Shown here one piece after another: positions 19,430 to 29,844 of a stretch of 30,479 nucleotides of DNA (position 1 is the stretch's first letter; every line of letters starts with the position of its first letter). The notes under the pieces were generated by a model that had not been told where the DNA came from, searched no databases, and saw only the letters and a program-made list of their open reading frames with translations. The translations under genes were made by a program, and so were the position numbers. The DNA comes from Cylindrodendrum hubeiense. Lineage: Eukaryota > Ascomycota > Sordariomycetes > Hypocreales > Nectriaceae. The stretch covers positions 1 to 30,479 of the forward strand of contig JAANBB010000464.1 in NCBI GenBank assembly GCA_014621425.1, in the 5' to 3' direction.

Positions 19430-20663
19430 GACTGGCATGGCAAGTTGGCGTACAAAATAGGAGACCTTGAAAGTTACCGCTAGAAGCCACGAGTCTCAAG
19501 GAATGGATGGTGTATGAGTAAGAAGGGAATAAGGTAAGGAATATCCATTCTTTTGTCCCACGTTGGGCTGGTCTTGCTTGACATAGCTAACTCTGCATTG
19601 TTGACAGATATTAGAATGTTGATGGGTTTTGTAGCCTACCTCGTACTGACGGGAGCAGTAGCCCGCAGAAATATGGGCTGATTGGCTATGTGTGAGAATC
19701 TACTAGCTTATTAGCCTGATCGTTGGGAATGTATATGAGTCAAAGAAATTTAGTCTGAGTGGTTGAGAGAGGAGGCGTTAGGAGTGCTATGATAATATAT
19801 ATTGGATATACAGTGCTATATAGAGACCAGACACGAAATGATGTTTTCCCTCTCGCCTCGAATTATTAATATGACTGTCGTATTGCCAGGCACGACAAAA
19901 GGGAATGCCAGTTTGCAGTGCGAAGACTATATATACGAGATGTCGCTACACGTGGATTGAAACTAGTGCCTTCAACCGTACCTCTAGCTTTGTACATACC
20001 TAGTTTTCATTCCAGTATCAGTATCAGCTCCGATCGCTGTTGGGTAGCATAGAACACTCACAGCTTGTTCTGGCTGCCCGTGGAGCCCCGGCCGACCCCC
20101 TCAGCTATCTCAGGATCCACTGCTGTAATTCGCTGTAGCTTACTTAATTCTGAAAGCGCTCTATTTTCTTTGCACGGGAGGTTTTGGGGGAGCTTTGTAA
20201 TAAATGTTGAGAGATCGTTTTTCACGATGTTGGAGAAGAAAGTGGCGCTAGATGGCCCGCTACCCTAACACTGGAAGACGGCGCTTACGAACTCCGTCTA
20301 AATACATGCTTATGAATATCGTTTCTGGTATTTATTATTGGCTTTCGTTTAGCTCTTTGGTAGGCAGCGTCGACGGCTTCGAATCGAGGTATGTTGAATT
20401 ATACGCAGAAAAGCGTTTGCCCGAGAGTAAATGCGTAATTTAAGCATGGCTGAGCAAGTAAATAACATTGCTACACCTCTGGGCTAGTTGTTTCCTGGAT
20501 CTTAGGGTCACAACTCGAATATTGGCGAAATATGGCTCTCTATGTAGGTCTCAATAGATGGAGGGCATACAGTCAATTTGGTGTCAAACCCACCCTATGT
20601 ATAACCTAAACTGAAGGTGGCTAAGATGTTACATGCATTTTATTTCGTATCCAGCGACCAGAG
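19430..20663. other. Intergenic between convergent chimera and phytase genes, with a possible coding relic
   Basis: 1,234 bp holding both 3' UTRs; AT-rich near 19780-19830. A minus-strand frame at 20058-20268 encodes 69 residues that look protein-like (NDLSTFITKLPQNL, ALSELSKLQRI, VDPEIAEG) and end at TGA, with a stop just upstream and no start: a possible gene remnant. It loosely recalls the C-terminal part of HeLo-type incompatibility domains, at low confidence. Confidence 0.35.
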
Positions 20664-22962
20664 TTAAGCTCGAGGATCCCAGTTAGTGTCAATCTCCTTC
20701 AGCAACCCCTTGATGCCCAGGTTCTTCGACCCCAAAATATCCTCAAGGCTGACCAACTTGAAGCTTGCCGCATTGCTTGTTGTCCCATTCGGCAGCTGGT
20801 TCGCATCGTCATGCACAACCACCAATCCATACGGGAAATCGTCGTTCAGGGCCACACCGACGGCGGTAATACCGTCGGTGTTGCTGACGGCATCGATCTT
20901 GCCATTCTTGGACTCAGTGATGGTGAAAGTAGTCACATACTCGTGGGGAGCGCCACGGCGGTAGACATTGTAGGCGCTGACGCCCTGGCAGGACACCAGG
21001 ATGAAGCCTTGATCAGCCTTGGGTCCGAGGACCAAGGTGACGCCCTCCACGTCGCCGTAAATCTGGCCATCACCGACCGCCGCGACCAAAACACCCTCAG
21101 CTACCGAATCGGGCTCTGCGCCATATCTCCAGAGAGCAGACGGCTCCTCTCCGATGAAGATCCAGCCGTTCTCCTCGTCAGTGACGCATCCCTCGACCTG
21201 TCCGCCGCTACCTCCCGTGAAGTCTCTCACTAGGGTGGCCTGAAGCTCTCCGCCGGAAGTGGATGTCAGCTCATACTGAAGGTACCGAGCGGACTTCTCG
21301 TTGACGAAAAGATACTGCTTTCCGCTATCGGGCGAGCGGTAGGTGCACGAGCCGTAGACGCTGAAGTCGTCCACGACAGGTTGACTTCCGCCAGCAATCT
21401 CGACCAGCGTGCCGTTCGAGAGCATTTCGAAGAGGCAGAGCGTGTCATCCTCTCGGCAAGCCGCAAACGCCAGATCGACCGTACGATCACCAGCCTCAAA
21501 GCCATAGATCATATCAACATTGTTGGGCTCGCCAGCAGTGAACGCCTGGAGGAGATTTCCGGCCAAGTCATACACTCCAAGACCGGCCGAGTCGCCGGAT
21601 TTCATGGTGGCAACAATGCGGGAATCCTCGCGAGAAACCGGCGAGATCCAGATGGCAGGATCATCGCCATCGCCAGGCCTAGCCTCAGTCTCATAGGTCG
21701 GCTCAACCAGGAGGAACGAGCAGTGTAGTCCGCCCCATCCCTTGTTGCATTTGCATTCGTTAGGTCCGACGCACTTTCCGCGACCAGAGCAGTTGTCAGT
21801 GCAAGTGTACTTGGTGCATTTCTTTCCGGCGAAGCCCGAGAAGCAGTCGCACTTTTGACTCTTGTCCTTGAGGCAGTATCCGCTCTCGGAACATGTGCTG
21901 CAGATGGGGTCCTTCTTGGAGGTGACCTTTTCCTTTGCGGGGCTATAAGCCGTATTCGCCTTGATGCCAACCTTGCTCAGAATACCATCGAGAGAAGTGA
22001 GACCGAAGCCCTTGCCATCGCCCGTCTCAATCGCGTAGGTCAAGACGCCGGCGGGATAATTGGAAGTGGCAGCCTGGTAAAAGTTCAGGCCTGAAATTTC
22101 AATGTCCTCCAGTCCAGTCAAGGTGAGGGTGGCCTTGAGCGTGAAGCTTTTGTCGTAAATGGCGACCTTGTCCTCTTGAGAGACAAAAAGGTAGTCGGCG
22201 CCTTTTGTGCTGGAGACGTAGACGGCCACGCCAGTCACGTCGTCCTCGGCCTCGCCAAACTGAGTAATTTTGGGTGCCTCAGTGCTCTCCTCCAGAGTAA
22301 ACACGTACACGTCCTTGTCGTCATCCACAGATATGTACATGCGAGACTGGGAACGCGACACGGCACATCCAGAGGCCTCGAATGTCGTGTTAAAGGTTTG
22401 AACCTATGACAGTCAGCATACATTCCCATATTGAGAGTGGCCTCCTTACCTCGACAATCTCGACTGATTCGTCGTTCTCGCGCACAAGCAGCTGCACAGC
22501 TTGCTTCTTCCCAAAGAGGTAGAGATAGTCGTTGCCCGTCTGGCTCTTCCACGAGCAGAGCGCGGACCAGTCGCCAAGCGCCTTAAAGTCGGCATCCTTG
22601 ATGTGCTTGAGCTTGGGCGCATCAAAGAGCCGGATGACGGAGTCGGGCTGCGCGATTGTCGCGATCAGATCGGTGTCTCCGACATCATGCAGGGTGGTGA
22701 CGAGCTTAGTACGCCCAGTCACCTGCGAAGACACCTCTGAAAGCGACTTGGAGTTGAGGTCAAAGACGTGGAAGCCGCCGGTGTCCGGGTTTCCATCGTT
22801 GCCGATCAAGAGGGGCTTCTTGTTGGAGTAGTAGACAGCCGTATAGTCGGATTCCACTTCAGATGTGACAGCAGTCACGTTGACGTCCAACTCCACCACG
22901 GCATTGACGAACCAGGCCTGGAAGGCAATTGCCAGGAGACTGACTACGCTGGAAGCCACCAT
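20664..22962 (-). CDS. Secreted tandem beta-propeller phytase (3-phytase-like) with EGF-like linker
   Basis: Two exons (22962-22450, 22403-20664) with a 46-nt intron (GTAAGG..TAG, branch GCTGAC) give 750 residues. From ATG 22962 the N-terminus is a good signal peptide (VVSLLAIAFQAWFVNA). An ATG at 23055 would prepend 31 residues but begins 10 bp from a CACGTG promoter element, so the later start is preferred. Residues about 20-335 form a diverged beta-propeller. Residues about 339-400 hold a dozen or more Cys in two EGF/tenascin-like units (CDCFSGFAGKKC, CKCNKGWGGLHC). Residues about 405-745 are a complete BPP phytase propeller: GDGDDPAIWIS, GLGVYDLAGNLLQ, NNVDMIYGF, DVEGVTL, SNTDGI. BPP enzymes release phosphate from phytate with Ca2+. 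The acidic ligands are kept in the second propeller. Expected extracellular phosphate scavenging; substrate preference is inference. Confidence 0.88.
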
Positions 22963-23065
22963 GATTGCAACGCAAACACTCCGAGTTTGGAAAAAGGAGT
23001 TGGTTGTGGGTGGGCAAACACTTCCCTTTGCGGACGGCTGTGAGTTATAGGCCATTCTCGCGCAC

Positions 23066-23071
23066 CACGTG
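23066..23071. promoter_or_regulatory. CACGTG: Pho4/NUC-1-type phosphate-response element upstream of the phytase
   Basis: A CACGTG palindrome lies 104 bp upstream of the phytase ATG at 22962. This E-box is the known core site for the bHLH regulators Pho4 (yeast) and NUC-1 (Neurospora), which induce phosphatases when phosphate is low. Placement before a phytase makes sense biologically. The hexamer also occurs by chance elsewhere in the window (for example inside the chimeric gene near 18394). Confidence 0.5.
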
Positions 23072-24296
23072 TACAGCTACACCCTGCCTCGGCCACTATT
23101 CAAAGATGGGTGTTCCCTACCTTCGGTCAACATTAATGTCTCGTGGCGTGTGAGCCCTGTTCAATTGGACGGTTGTTGAGGGCGGAGATGTCGCTCGAAA
23201 CGGCCGACATGGGGGGAGGAAATGATGGATTATGCACCTTTGTCCGGCGGAGGGGCTCAGGGAGGATATCTGCCTCTATTCGGACTGCTTGGCGATGCTT
23301 GTCGCGTCCATCTGGCAGGGACTCGTGGGGAGAAAGGGCCGTTTCATTGGGCCAAAGCGGCACTGAGTGACACGCTGGTCCCCGTGCATTGGCGGCCCCC
23401 TGTGTTTGTCCGCTAATGCCTGTCGGTCGGTGATCGCATTAGGGAACTCGTTAGCGATGCTCCGCGATGATTGCGTACTGCAGCATCCACAATTCAAGTC
23501 TAAAAGAAACCTAAAAGTGGGCTTATCTTCACATGGATTCTGCACCATCGTATATAGTCATCCAATATCTTCATCTCGGTGAGCTACTCCAGCAGCTTGG
23601 TCGCTTGTTCGGCTTTGAGCTTGACACTGAGCAACACGTGGGCGGCTTGTGATGAGTCCATCTCCTCTACGTCTCTAGTCTTGAGACCCACATACCCCGC
23701 TGATACTCTGCCTACGGAGTAAGGATTGATTGATTGACTGACCGAGAAAAGGGGAACTTTTGAATCGATACCAGAAACGTAATTCACTCTCTCTGTCACA
23801 GGTAATAACTTGCAAAACTTCTGCTCATGTTTCATGAAACCTCTCTGGTCCTTGCCCAATCTATCGATGCTGGTTTCATACCGTATTGGTTTTATGACAC
23901 AAGGTTATGCATACTAAGACGTGTCCACCTTGACTGATCGTCCCGCTCTACAACCCTGATGAGTCTACATCGTAGTCGTGAAGCCATCACTCTAGATTAT
24001 CATGCCGTTGTCAGGCTTTAAACTTTAAACGAAATTAATCAGTAGTCACTCACTTGAATATGTCACCCTTAGAACTAGTTTAGTTGGCGATCGGTGAACT
24101 CCTGGTCCATGTGCTTTTTAGCTGCCGTCTCGGCGGCATTCTCACGGAGACAGATGCGGCGAGCATGACTCAGCCATAGGTGAAATCTCAAATTGATAGG
24201 ATAAATATTAAGTTTGTAAATTTAGGAAATGGGTATAGTAGCTGTATGAACGGCATTTGTCCAAATATTAAACGTGCTTCGCTCTTCTAGAAGCCA
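23072..24296. other. Intergenic, phytase promoter and 3' region of the DUF7703-type gene
   Basis: About 1.2 kb. Its left part is the phytase promoter; its right part (after about 23900) is AT-rich and probably the 3' UTR of the membrane-protein gene. A 91-codon minus frame at 23584-23859 starts with TTG and has no recognisable features. No repeats or RNA genes seen. Confidence 0.5.
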
Positions 24297-25430
24297 CTAG
24301 TAGCCACGAGATGCCAGATGGAGCTCTGAGGACGACTTTGACAAGTTTCCTCCATCAAACGTCTTAGCCTGTCCCATTGTCGAGCTCACCGACGACTTCC
24401 TGCCGATACTCCGGCCTTCATCATCATTTCTATCTTCTCGGTGGACCATAATTTCGGTCGTCATCATCACCGCATTATCGCGACGAATCGGTGCCCTGTT
24501 TGTTTGCTCCGATGACGAGCCTTCCTCGCCGCCCATGGCATACGCCTTGTATGAGACGTCACCGACAGGCTTCACCCCGGCATCACTGATATATGTGTCG
24601 AGTGCGATTCCGGTCCTGTTATGCGTATGGTGCGTTCGGCTTCGTGGACCGGAGCTGAGGTCCTTGTTTCCAGTAGTCATCTCCACCAATCTATTCAGGA
24701 TGGTAAACTCTAGCTTCAGCTTCGTGCTGTATACAAAGGCTTTGTATGAAGTCTGATACTGGTATTGGTCGGCGTATTCGAGTCCAAGGATGGTGATGTC
24801 AAGGAGGATAATGACAAAATTGACGAAGATGAGGTGGTTCATCAGGCGGCGACTTGCCTTGCCGTTGCCCATCGTCCGTTCGAGTTTCATCAGCTTGACG
24901 GTTTCGATGATGTAGAAGCTTGAAATGATGATCTCCTGAATAAAGAAAACGGTGACCTGGATCTTTTCCATGATGGAGTATGGCTGAACCCAGGGCTCAG
25001 GGCTGTTGGAAAATGAACCGTAAATCATGGGGATGATGGCGCCGTGGCACAGAAATGCATCGACGAGGATCATCCACAGGATCATCTTTAGCCGTACTCG
25101 GTTCCGTAGTACTAGATGAAGTCGAGACCACAACACCAAAGACTGGCCGGTAACCATAGCCACCCATCCAAAAGCAATCAACGTCGCGGCCAGATAACCT
25201 AGAGACGATGGAGCAAAGTACTTGACGAGGAACCCTGCGCAATAGAACGGAATCCCCCACGAGGCACCCAGGAACGACCAAAAGTACAGGCCGGCATGTC
25301 GCTTAAATGTCCCCCAGATAATAAAGGTGAGCTCGAAGACATTGTACATGGCGAGGGAAAGAAACACAATGATGATGTAAACGGCGATCTTGGAGAACCC
25401 CTCCGTCCCAGAGCCGAAACTGCTCGCCAT
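24297..25430 (-). CDS. Seven-helix fungal integral membrane protein, DUF7703-type
   Basis: Single exon, 377 residues from the ATG at 25430 (context GCCATGG). The open frame continues 28 codons upstream but only to a TTG. Hydrophobic segments: about 12-36, 45-68, 75-102, 115-140, 155-178, 197-221 and a weaker one near 225-250, so six or seven helices. The block YNVFELTFIIWGTFKRHAG (about 28-46), then GLYFWSFL, then TGQSLVLWSRLHLVLRNR, is typical of a large uncharacterised Pezizomycotina family (DUF7703, often listed as integral membrane protein). The last 125 residues form a hydrophilic Ser-rich cytosolic tail. The topology is receptor-like, but no ligand or G-protein coupling is established for the family. 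It stands alone, about 2.2 kb upstream of the phytase in the same orientation. Confidence 0.82.
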   Translation of the reverse strand: MASSFGSGTEGFSKIAVYIIIVFLSLAMYNVFELTFIIWGTFKRHAGLYFWSFLGASWGIPFYCAGFLVKYFAPSSLGYLAATLIAFGWVAMVTGQSLVLWSRLHLVLRNRVRLKMILWMILVDAFLCHGAIIPMIYGSFSNSPEPWVQPYSIMEKIQVTVFFIQEIIISSFYIIETVKLMKLERTMGNGKASRRLMNHLIFVNFVIILLDITILGLEYADQYQYQTSYKAFVYSTKLKLEFTILNRLVEMTTGNKDLSSGPRSRTHHTHNRTGIALDTYISDAGVKPVGDVSYKAYAMGGEEGSSSEQTNRAPIRRDNAVMMTTEIMVHREDRNDDEGRSIGRKSSVSSTMGQAKTFDGGNLSKSSSELHLASRGY

Positions 25431-28400
25431 GGCAGCAGATGTAGAGCGGGTCGTGATATGTTTCGTGATATCAAACGATTCAAGGAGTGGCTGCCCCAGG
25501 TTGAGGGCCCGCAAATGGAGGGCAGGTAATGAATAGGAGAAAAAGCAACGGGCATGGAAGCAACAGAATATATGGGTGTTCGAGGAATATGTACGATTAT
25601 ACTGGACGTCCTCCGCCTACACATTGCAGGGTCCCTGATCGCCACTCACCTCGCTTGGACCATGTTTTCATCGGCTGTCAGCCACGCCTCGGATACAAAG
25701 TCCAGTGTACCGTTGAGTTAGGCTCGAAGATCAGCCAACGTCAAAGTAGGCAATACGTGGGCAAATGGCCTAAGACGACCGGTCTGGCAAGGACTCGCCT
25801 GCTCGCAAGCCACGCCTAGCGGAAGCCGAGCACCCGGTTTAGACTGGATCCGGGGATGTCTCAGAAACTATGGAGGGAGCCGGGTGCTTCGTGTCGTTGT
25901 CCACTCTGAGGTGACATCAAAACGGGTGGCTTGGCAAACCGAATGGCCATTCGCGGCTCGTACGTAAAGCCTTGCGTTGGGCACGAGTCAGTCGCTGACT
26001 CGCACCCTAGACATGGAGTGTAACAGGGGCACCGCCACGACGGCCAACCAAGGATGAAGAGACTTTGCTTGTTGTCGATTGCTGCCGATTGCTGTCGATC
26101 CCGTCCCTGAGACGAATGAGAGATCCATGCAACCCTACGCACGTATGGGGGAGCTTGGAGGGCGCTGGACTAACACTCGGCGGGTGCACCGGACCCGCCA
26201 TCCGACGCCCAGCCAAGAATACTCGGAAGAGAGTCCCCGGGTTAGTTTGACTAGCTGCTAGTGTCGTCCAGCGTGACACCAGACAATGGAACCAGACAAT
26301 GGGCTTTTCAACTGCGACATGGACAAAGACAATCCGAGCAGGTGGTCGTCGGCCGAATGCGAGTCAAGCATTAAGCGCAGAAGTAGGTTGCATGCAACCA
26401 TCCACAAGACCAACGACCTTCTTTTTGCTTCTTTCTTTGATGCCGTCACTCCTGACGATCAACCCCGAGGCTCGACGCGTTCTAGAACGTCCCTGCTCTT
26501 CTCATACGGACAGAAGCCGAGTGACATTCACAGAAGTGCCGAGTAAATTACGCCCAACGCCAATACGAAGCCTTCCTTACCAATACCAGGAACGCCGACA
26601 GCAGCAGCGTTCAGCTCAGCATCGACGGCGCATCTCTGCCGCCTCATTCAAGGCATCTCATCAGCGTGATGCCTGTCTGGTGGACATTCCCACACCTAAC
26701 CGATCGGCGGGAGCTGGGCGCTAGGATGAGCTAGCTGGCAGCCATCTACGCCAAGCAAGACGCCTATTTGCGGGAGACCCAGCTCCAACATGCCCATGCC
26801 GGTAGCGAAAACCCAGGATTCCCAGCGATCGAAGTGCCAGAGCAACCGCTGTCCCTCCCCCGCAGTTATTGTGGATATTGGCGGCACTGGCGTGGATGCT
26901 GCGAAGCGAAGCTGGTGTGGCTGGCGTGAAGCGGAGCTCACTACGCATGTACGTCAGATGCGTACCAAAGCCATGGGATTGTACGATGCTACTGATGTAA
27001 CCAAAACCCCTTCACCGATTTTTCATTTTGTTACAGAGATACGCGTCCCTGGGAGGTTGTAGTGTATTGAGAGAATTTTGTTGCATGAGGCCATCCTTTG
27101 CTGTATACTCGAGATGCGGAGAGATGTCACCATCTTCATGGCGCATGTCGATCCTTGCACCAGAGAACAAGCTGCTATGTCCGATTCACGGCCATGCCAA
27201 AGACCGACCGCCGCCACATTTTCCTCTCAATATCCCTCACATGGCTGATTTTGCCGGCGCGTTTGAACTTTTGCGCCCAGCTAGGCTTGGTTGGTCCTAT
27301 ATCGGATCTGACCACCCGAGCGCAATGATGAAGCCAGGGCGCATGCATGGACGCAGAGATACGGCGACCTCGAAGCGGATGCCTGTAGATCTGCCAAGGA
27401 GGTCGCCCTGGTCCATGCCAGATTGGCTGAACCTCGTCGACGGTCAATGCACGTATGCCGGCCGCCAAATCGTAGGACTGCGCCTGAGATCGACTCGTTT
27501 CTCGCTTGTTGTTCTGCTTGGCCTGGGGCCCCTGTCCTTGATCCGCAACGCGCTGTCATTTCGGCGAAACAAGCGTGGAATGCTGCATGCCCTGGCAAAG
27601 TTAAATATTGTGCATTACTCTGTGCTTGGCATGCTGTTTGTGCGCTGCTGATTTGGTTCACTTGGTTGACGGTCGGGGATAAGGGCCGGGCCCGAAGGGA
27701 AGAAGCTATTCTTAGGCAACCGGTTGAACTCCTCAACACGTTGAGTCCCACCTGTAGATCGGCACGAAATGATTGAGTGAGTGAAGTGAATTCCCCAAGT
27801 GACAGGCCTCTACTGATTGCCAGAGAAGAACGTTGCGGTGTGAATGCTATTGCTAGGCCTCGGATGACTGAACATTGACGTACGAGGAGCCGTGATTCAC
27901 ATCATTGATTAATGCATCCCTTCCATATGTACTATTTATTTAGTCTGATGACTGACTTCTTTGTGACGAAGCAAACACGACTTCTATCCACCACTCGAGC
28001 GTTTATGGGCATTCCATACGCACAACGTACACAGGCTGGCTATTGCTATTCACACGAAGCAGACACATAAATAGCCACTAAATGCCCAAAATACAAATGA
28101 GGTAAAAATGAATAAACTTCACAATATTCCATATGCATTCCTTCCCTTCCATCGTAGTATTCATAGACAATTCGCGTGCACAGAAAGCGGGAACCTACAG
28201 AACACGAGGCGGTGCACTTATAGATGTGTGAATAAAAATACTCTACTAGCGCAACCGCCCAAGTGACGTGGGGTTAATAGTCCTAAAGGACGTTATTTGC
28301 TCTTCTTTTTGTTTCACTGCGCCTTGTTCATATGTTTGTTGACTCCGCGCTGCTGGTAGAACACGCTGCCTTGTTCAACAATGCAATATCGGAACATGCG

Positions 28401-28581
28401 AACATCCGTGACACACGACATGACAGTCCCAGGTGATACACGAACAGTAGATGCAGAGTATTCAGGAAATTGGACATAACTCAGGAGTTTGAACCAGACA
28501 GACTTTGAGATCTTCAAACTTCCTTCTTCTGAGTCGTCGCTCTTGCAACCCACAACCGCGACTCTGCCACCGCCACCAAAT
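25431..28581. other. Large gene-free stretch (about 3.1 kb)
   Basis: Numerous overlapping frames of 60-207 codons occur on both strands, but none has a recognisable domain, a good start or consistent introns; the longest (27028-27651 plus) begins with TTG and overlaps an equally long frame in antisense. Small repeats: inverted repeat AGCACCCGG/CCGGGTGCT (25829-25837, 25880-25888), hairpin GGCGGGT/ACCCGCC (26179-26199), and direct duplications near 26074-26100 and 26278-26300. The right end must include the amidoligase promoter. It could hold a lncRNA or a fast-evolving small gene that I cannot see. Confidence 0.4.
26179..26199. repeat. 7-bp GC-rich hairpin
   Basis: GGCGGGT (26179-26185) and ACCCGCC (26193-26199) are perfect complements around a 7-nt loop in the large gene-free stretch. 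Confidence 0.6.
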
Positions 28582-29844
28582 ATGGTGTCCTCTGAGTTGC
28601 CGGACTTGACGTTCGGCGTTGAGCTAGAGTTCATGTCTCCATGCCCTCCATCGCGACAGCTTTGGGTGCGAAGAGGAATAACCGCCGCAGCAAGAATGAA
28701 TGTCGCCCAGCAAATGGCGGAGCTCACCGCGCTGCCTATTGCCTGCCAATGCACCCACGATCCAGGTCACGAGACCTGTGCCATTTGTGATGGGTCTGAG
28801 AGCGAGATACATGACCGCATTCGTGTTCTCTCTCACGGAGAAGATTTCGCCCGCAGACCGGGCTCGCAGCTGGAGCAAAACTACTTCCTCTTTAAGCACG
28901 AGCATCTTGACGGTCGGTCATATGTTAACAGTAACAGGGACTGGCCAGGCGTTGAGATATCCTCGCCCATTTTCCAAGCCGGTGAGTGGAGCGCCGGGTT
29001 GCCCACCCTGAACACGGCCATCTCTGCCCTTCGTGAGATGGACGCGGAAATCACTGCCGACGAGTCTTGCGGGCTGCACGTTCATATCGGCGTCCAAGGA
29101 GGCATGACGATTCTTCTTGCCAAGAAGATCATCACGCTCGTCATGATCCTCGAAGACTCTCTGCTCTTCGATCTCGTCGGAACCTCCAGACTGGCAAACG
29201 AAAATGCCGACGCCATCAACCTTGAGTCTATTATGGCCAAGGGAGAGATCCCAGCTCATGACTTTGCAGAAGACCCCACTGGAAGTGACAATTTGATGGG
29301 CGCCCACGTCCCGCCGATGGAGGCGATGAAGCCAGAACTGTGGAACCAGCACGACCCGGAGAGGTTTTATGACATGCTCACCAAGGTGTGGTCGAGCAAG
29401 TCGCTCCAGCGGCTTTCCATGCTCACCAAGAAGGAATCAAGCAGCCGAGGCGCCTTTGACATTGCTCTTCGTGACCATACAGGTCTGCCCAGACCTCCCG
29501 TGTGCCATGGGACATTCGACGGCGGTCCGACGACCGTTGAGTTTCGATATGCACAGATGAGCTTTGACATTCCCTTCATTCGCAACTGGATTGAGGTTCT
29601 CTTCCATATTGTCAGGATTGCCCACCAGAGCCCTGGTGACTTCAAAAACTCTCTTGCTACCATCTTTGAGTTGACAGCGAAAACCGCCGCAGAGAACAAG
29701 CTTGCATGGGATGCAATCATGGAAGGTGTCCTCGGCTTGGGAGACCGCATTCCAGAGTGGAAGCGGCAAAGACACCTTTACCATACGGGAAAGGAGATTT
29801 CCCATCTTGACGAGCATATGCTCCTGCTGCCCCCGGGTGCTTGA
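28582..29844 (+). CDS. Putative amidoligase (Amidoligase_2; glutamine-synthetase-fold COOH-NH2 ligase)
   Basis: Single exon of 420 residues. ATG 28582 is the first ATG after an in-frame TAA at 28477-28479; the frame is open without ATG in between, so an upstream exon joined at the AG near 28483 is possible. Family features: FGVELEFMSP at about 13-22 (Glu-x-Glu metal/ATP site), EISSPIF (about 133-139), CGLHVHIG (about 171-178) and a late TVEFRYAQM (about 321-329). These are the conserved acidic, HxH and EFR elements of the amidoligase branch of the glutamine-synthetase-like superfamily, predicted to join a carboxylate and an amine with ATP. A Cys/His cluster at about 54-70 (CQCTHDPGHETCAIC) may bind zinc. 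Substrate is unknown. Length is normal for fungal members. Neighbours give no hint of pathway. Confidence 0.85.
   Translation: MVSSELPDLTFGVELEFMSPCPPSRQLWVRRGITAAARMNVAQQMAELTALPIACQCTHDPGHETCAICDGSESEIHDRIRVLSHGEDFARRPGSQLEQNYFLFKHEHLDGRSYVNSNRDWPGVEISSPIFQAGEWSAGLPTLNTAISALREMDAEITADESCGLHVHIGVQGGMTILLAKKIITLVMILEDSLLFDLVGTSRLANENADAINLESIMAKGEIPAHDFAEDPTGSDNLMGAHVPPMEAMKPELWNQHDPERFYDMLTKVWSSKSLQRLSMLTKKESSSRGAFDIALRDHTGLPRPPVCHGTFDGGPTTVEFRYAQMSFDIPFIRNWIEVLFHIVRIAHQSPGDFKNSLATIFELTAKTAAENKLAWDAIMEGVLGLGDRIPEWKRQRHLYHTGKEISHLDEHMLLLPPGA

Noticed and set aside
20376..20386. tRNA B-box-like TTCGAATCGAG
   Set aside because: No cloverleaf can be formed around it on either strand.
23584..23859. 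91-codon minus-strand frame
   Set aside because: TTG start and no motif; more likely chance.
27028..27651. 207-codon plus-strand frame in the gene desert
   Set aside because: Begins with TTG, overlaps antisense frames of similar length, and contains no recognisable domain.
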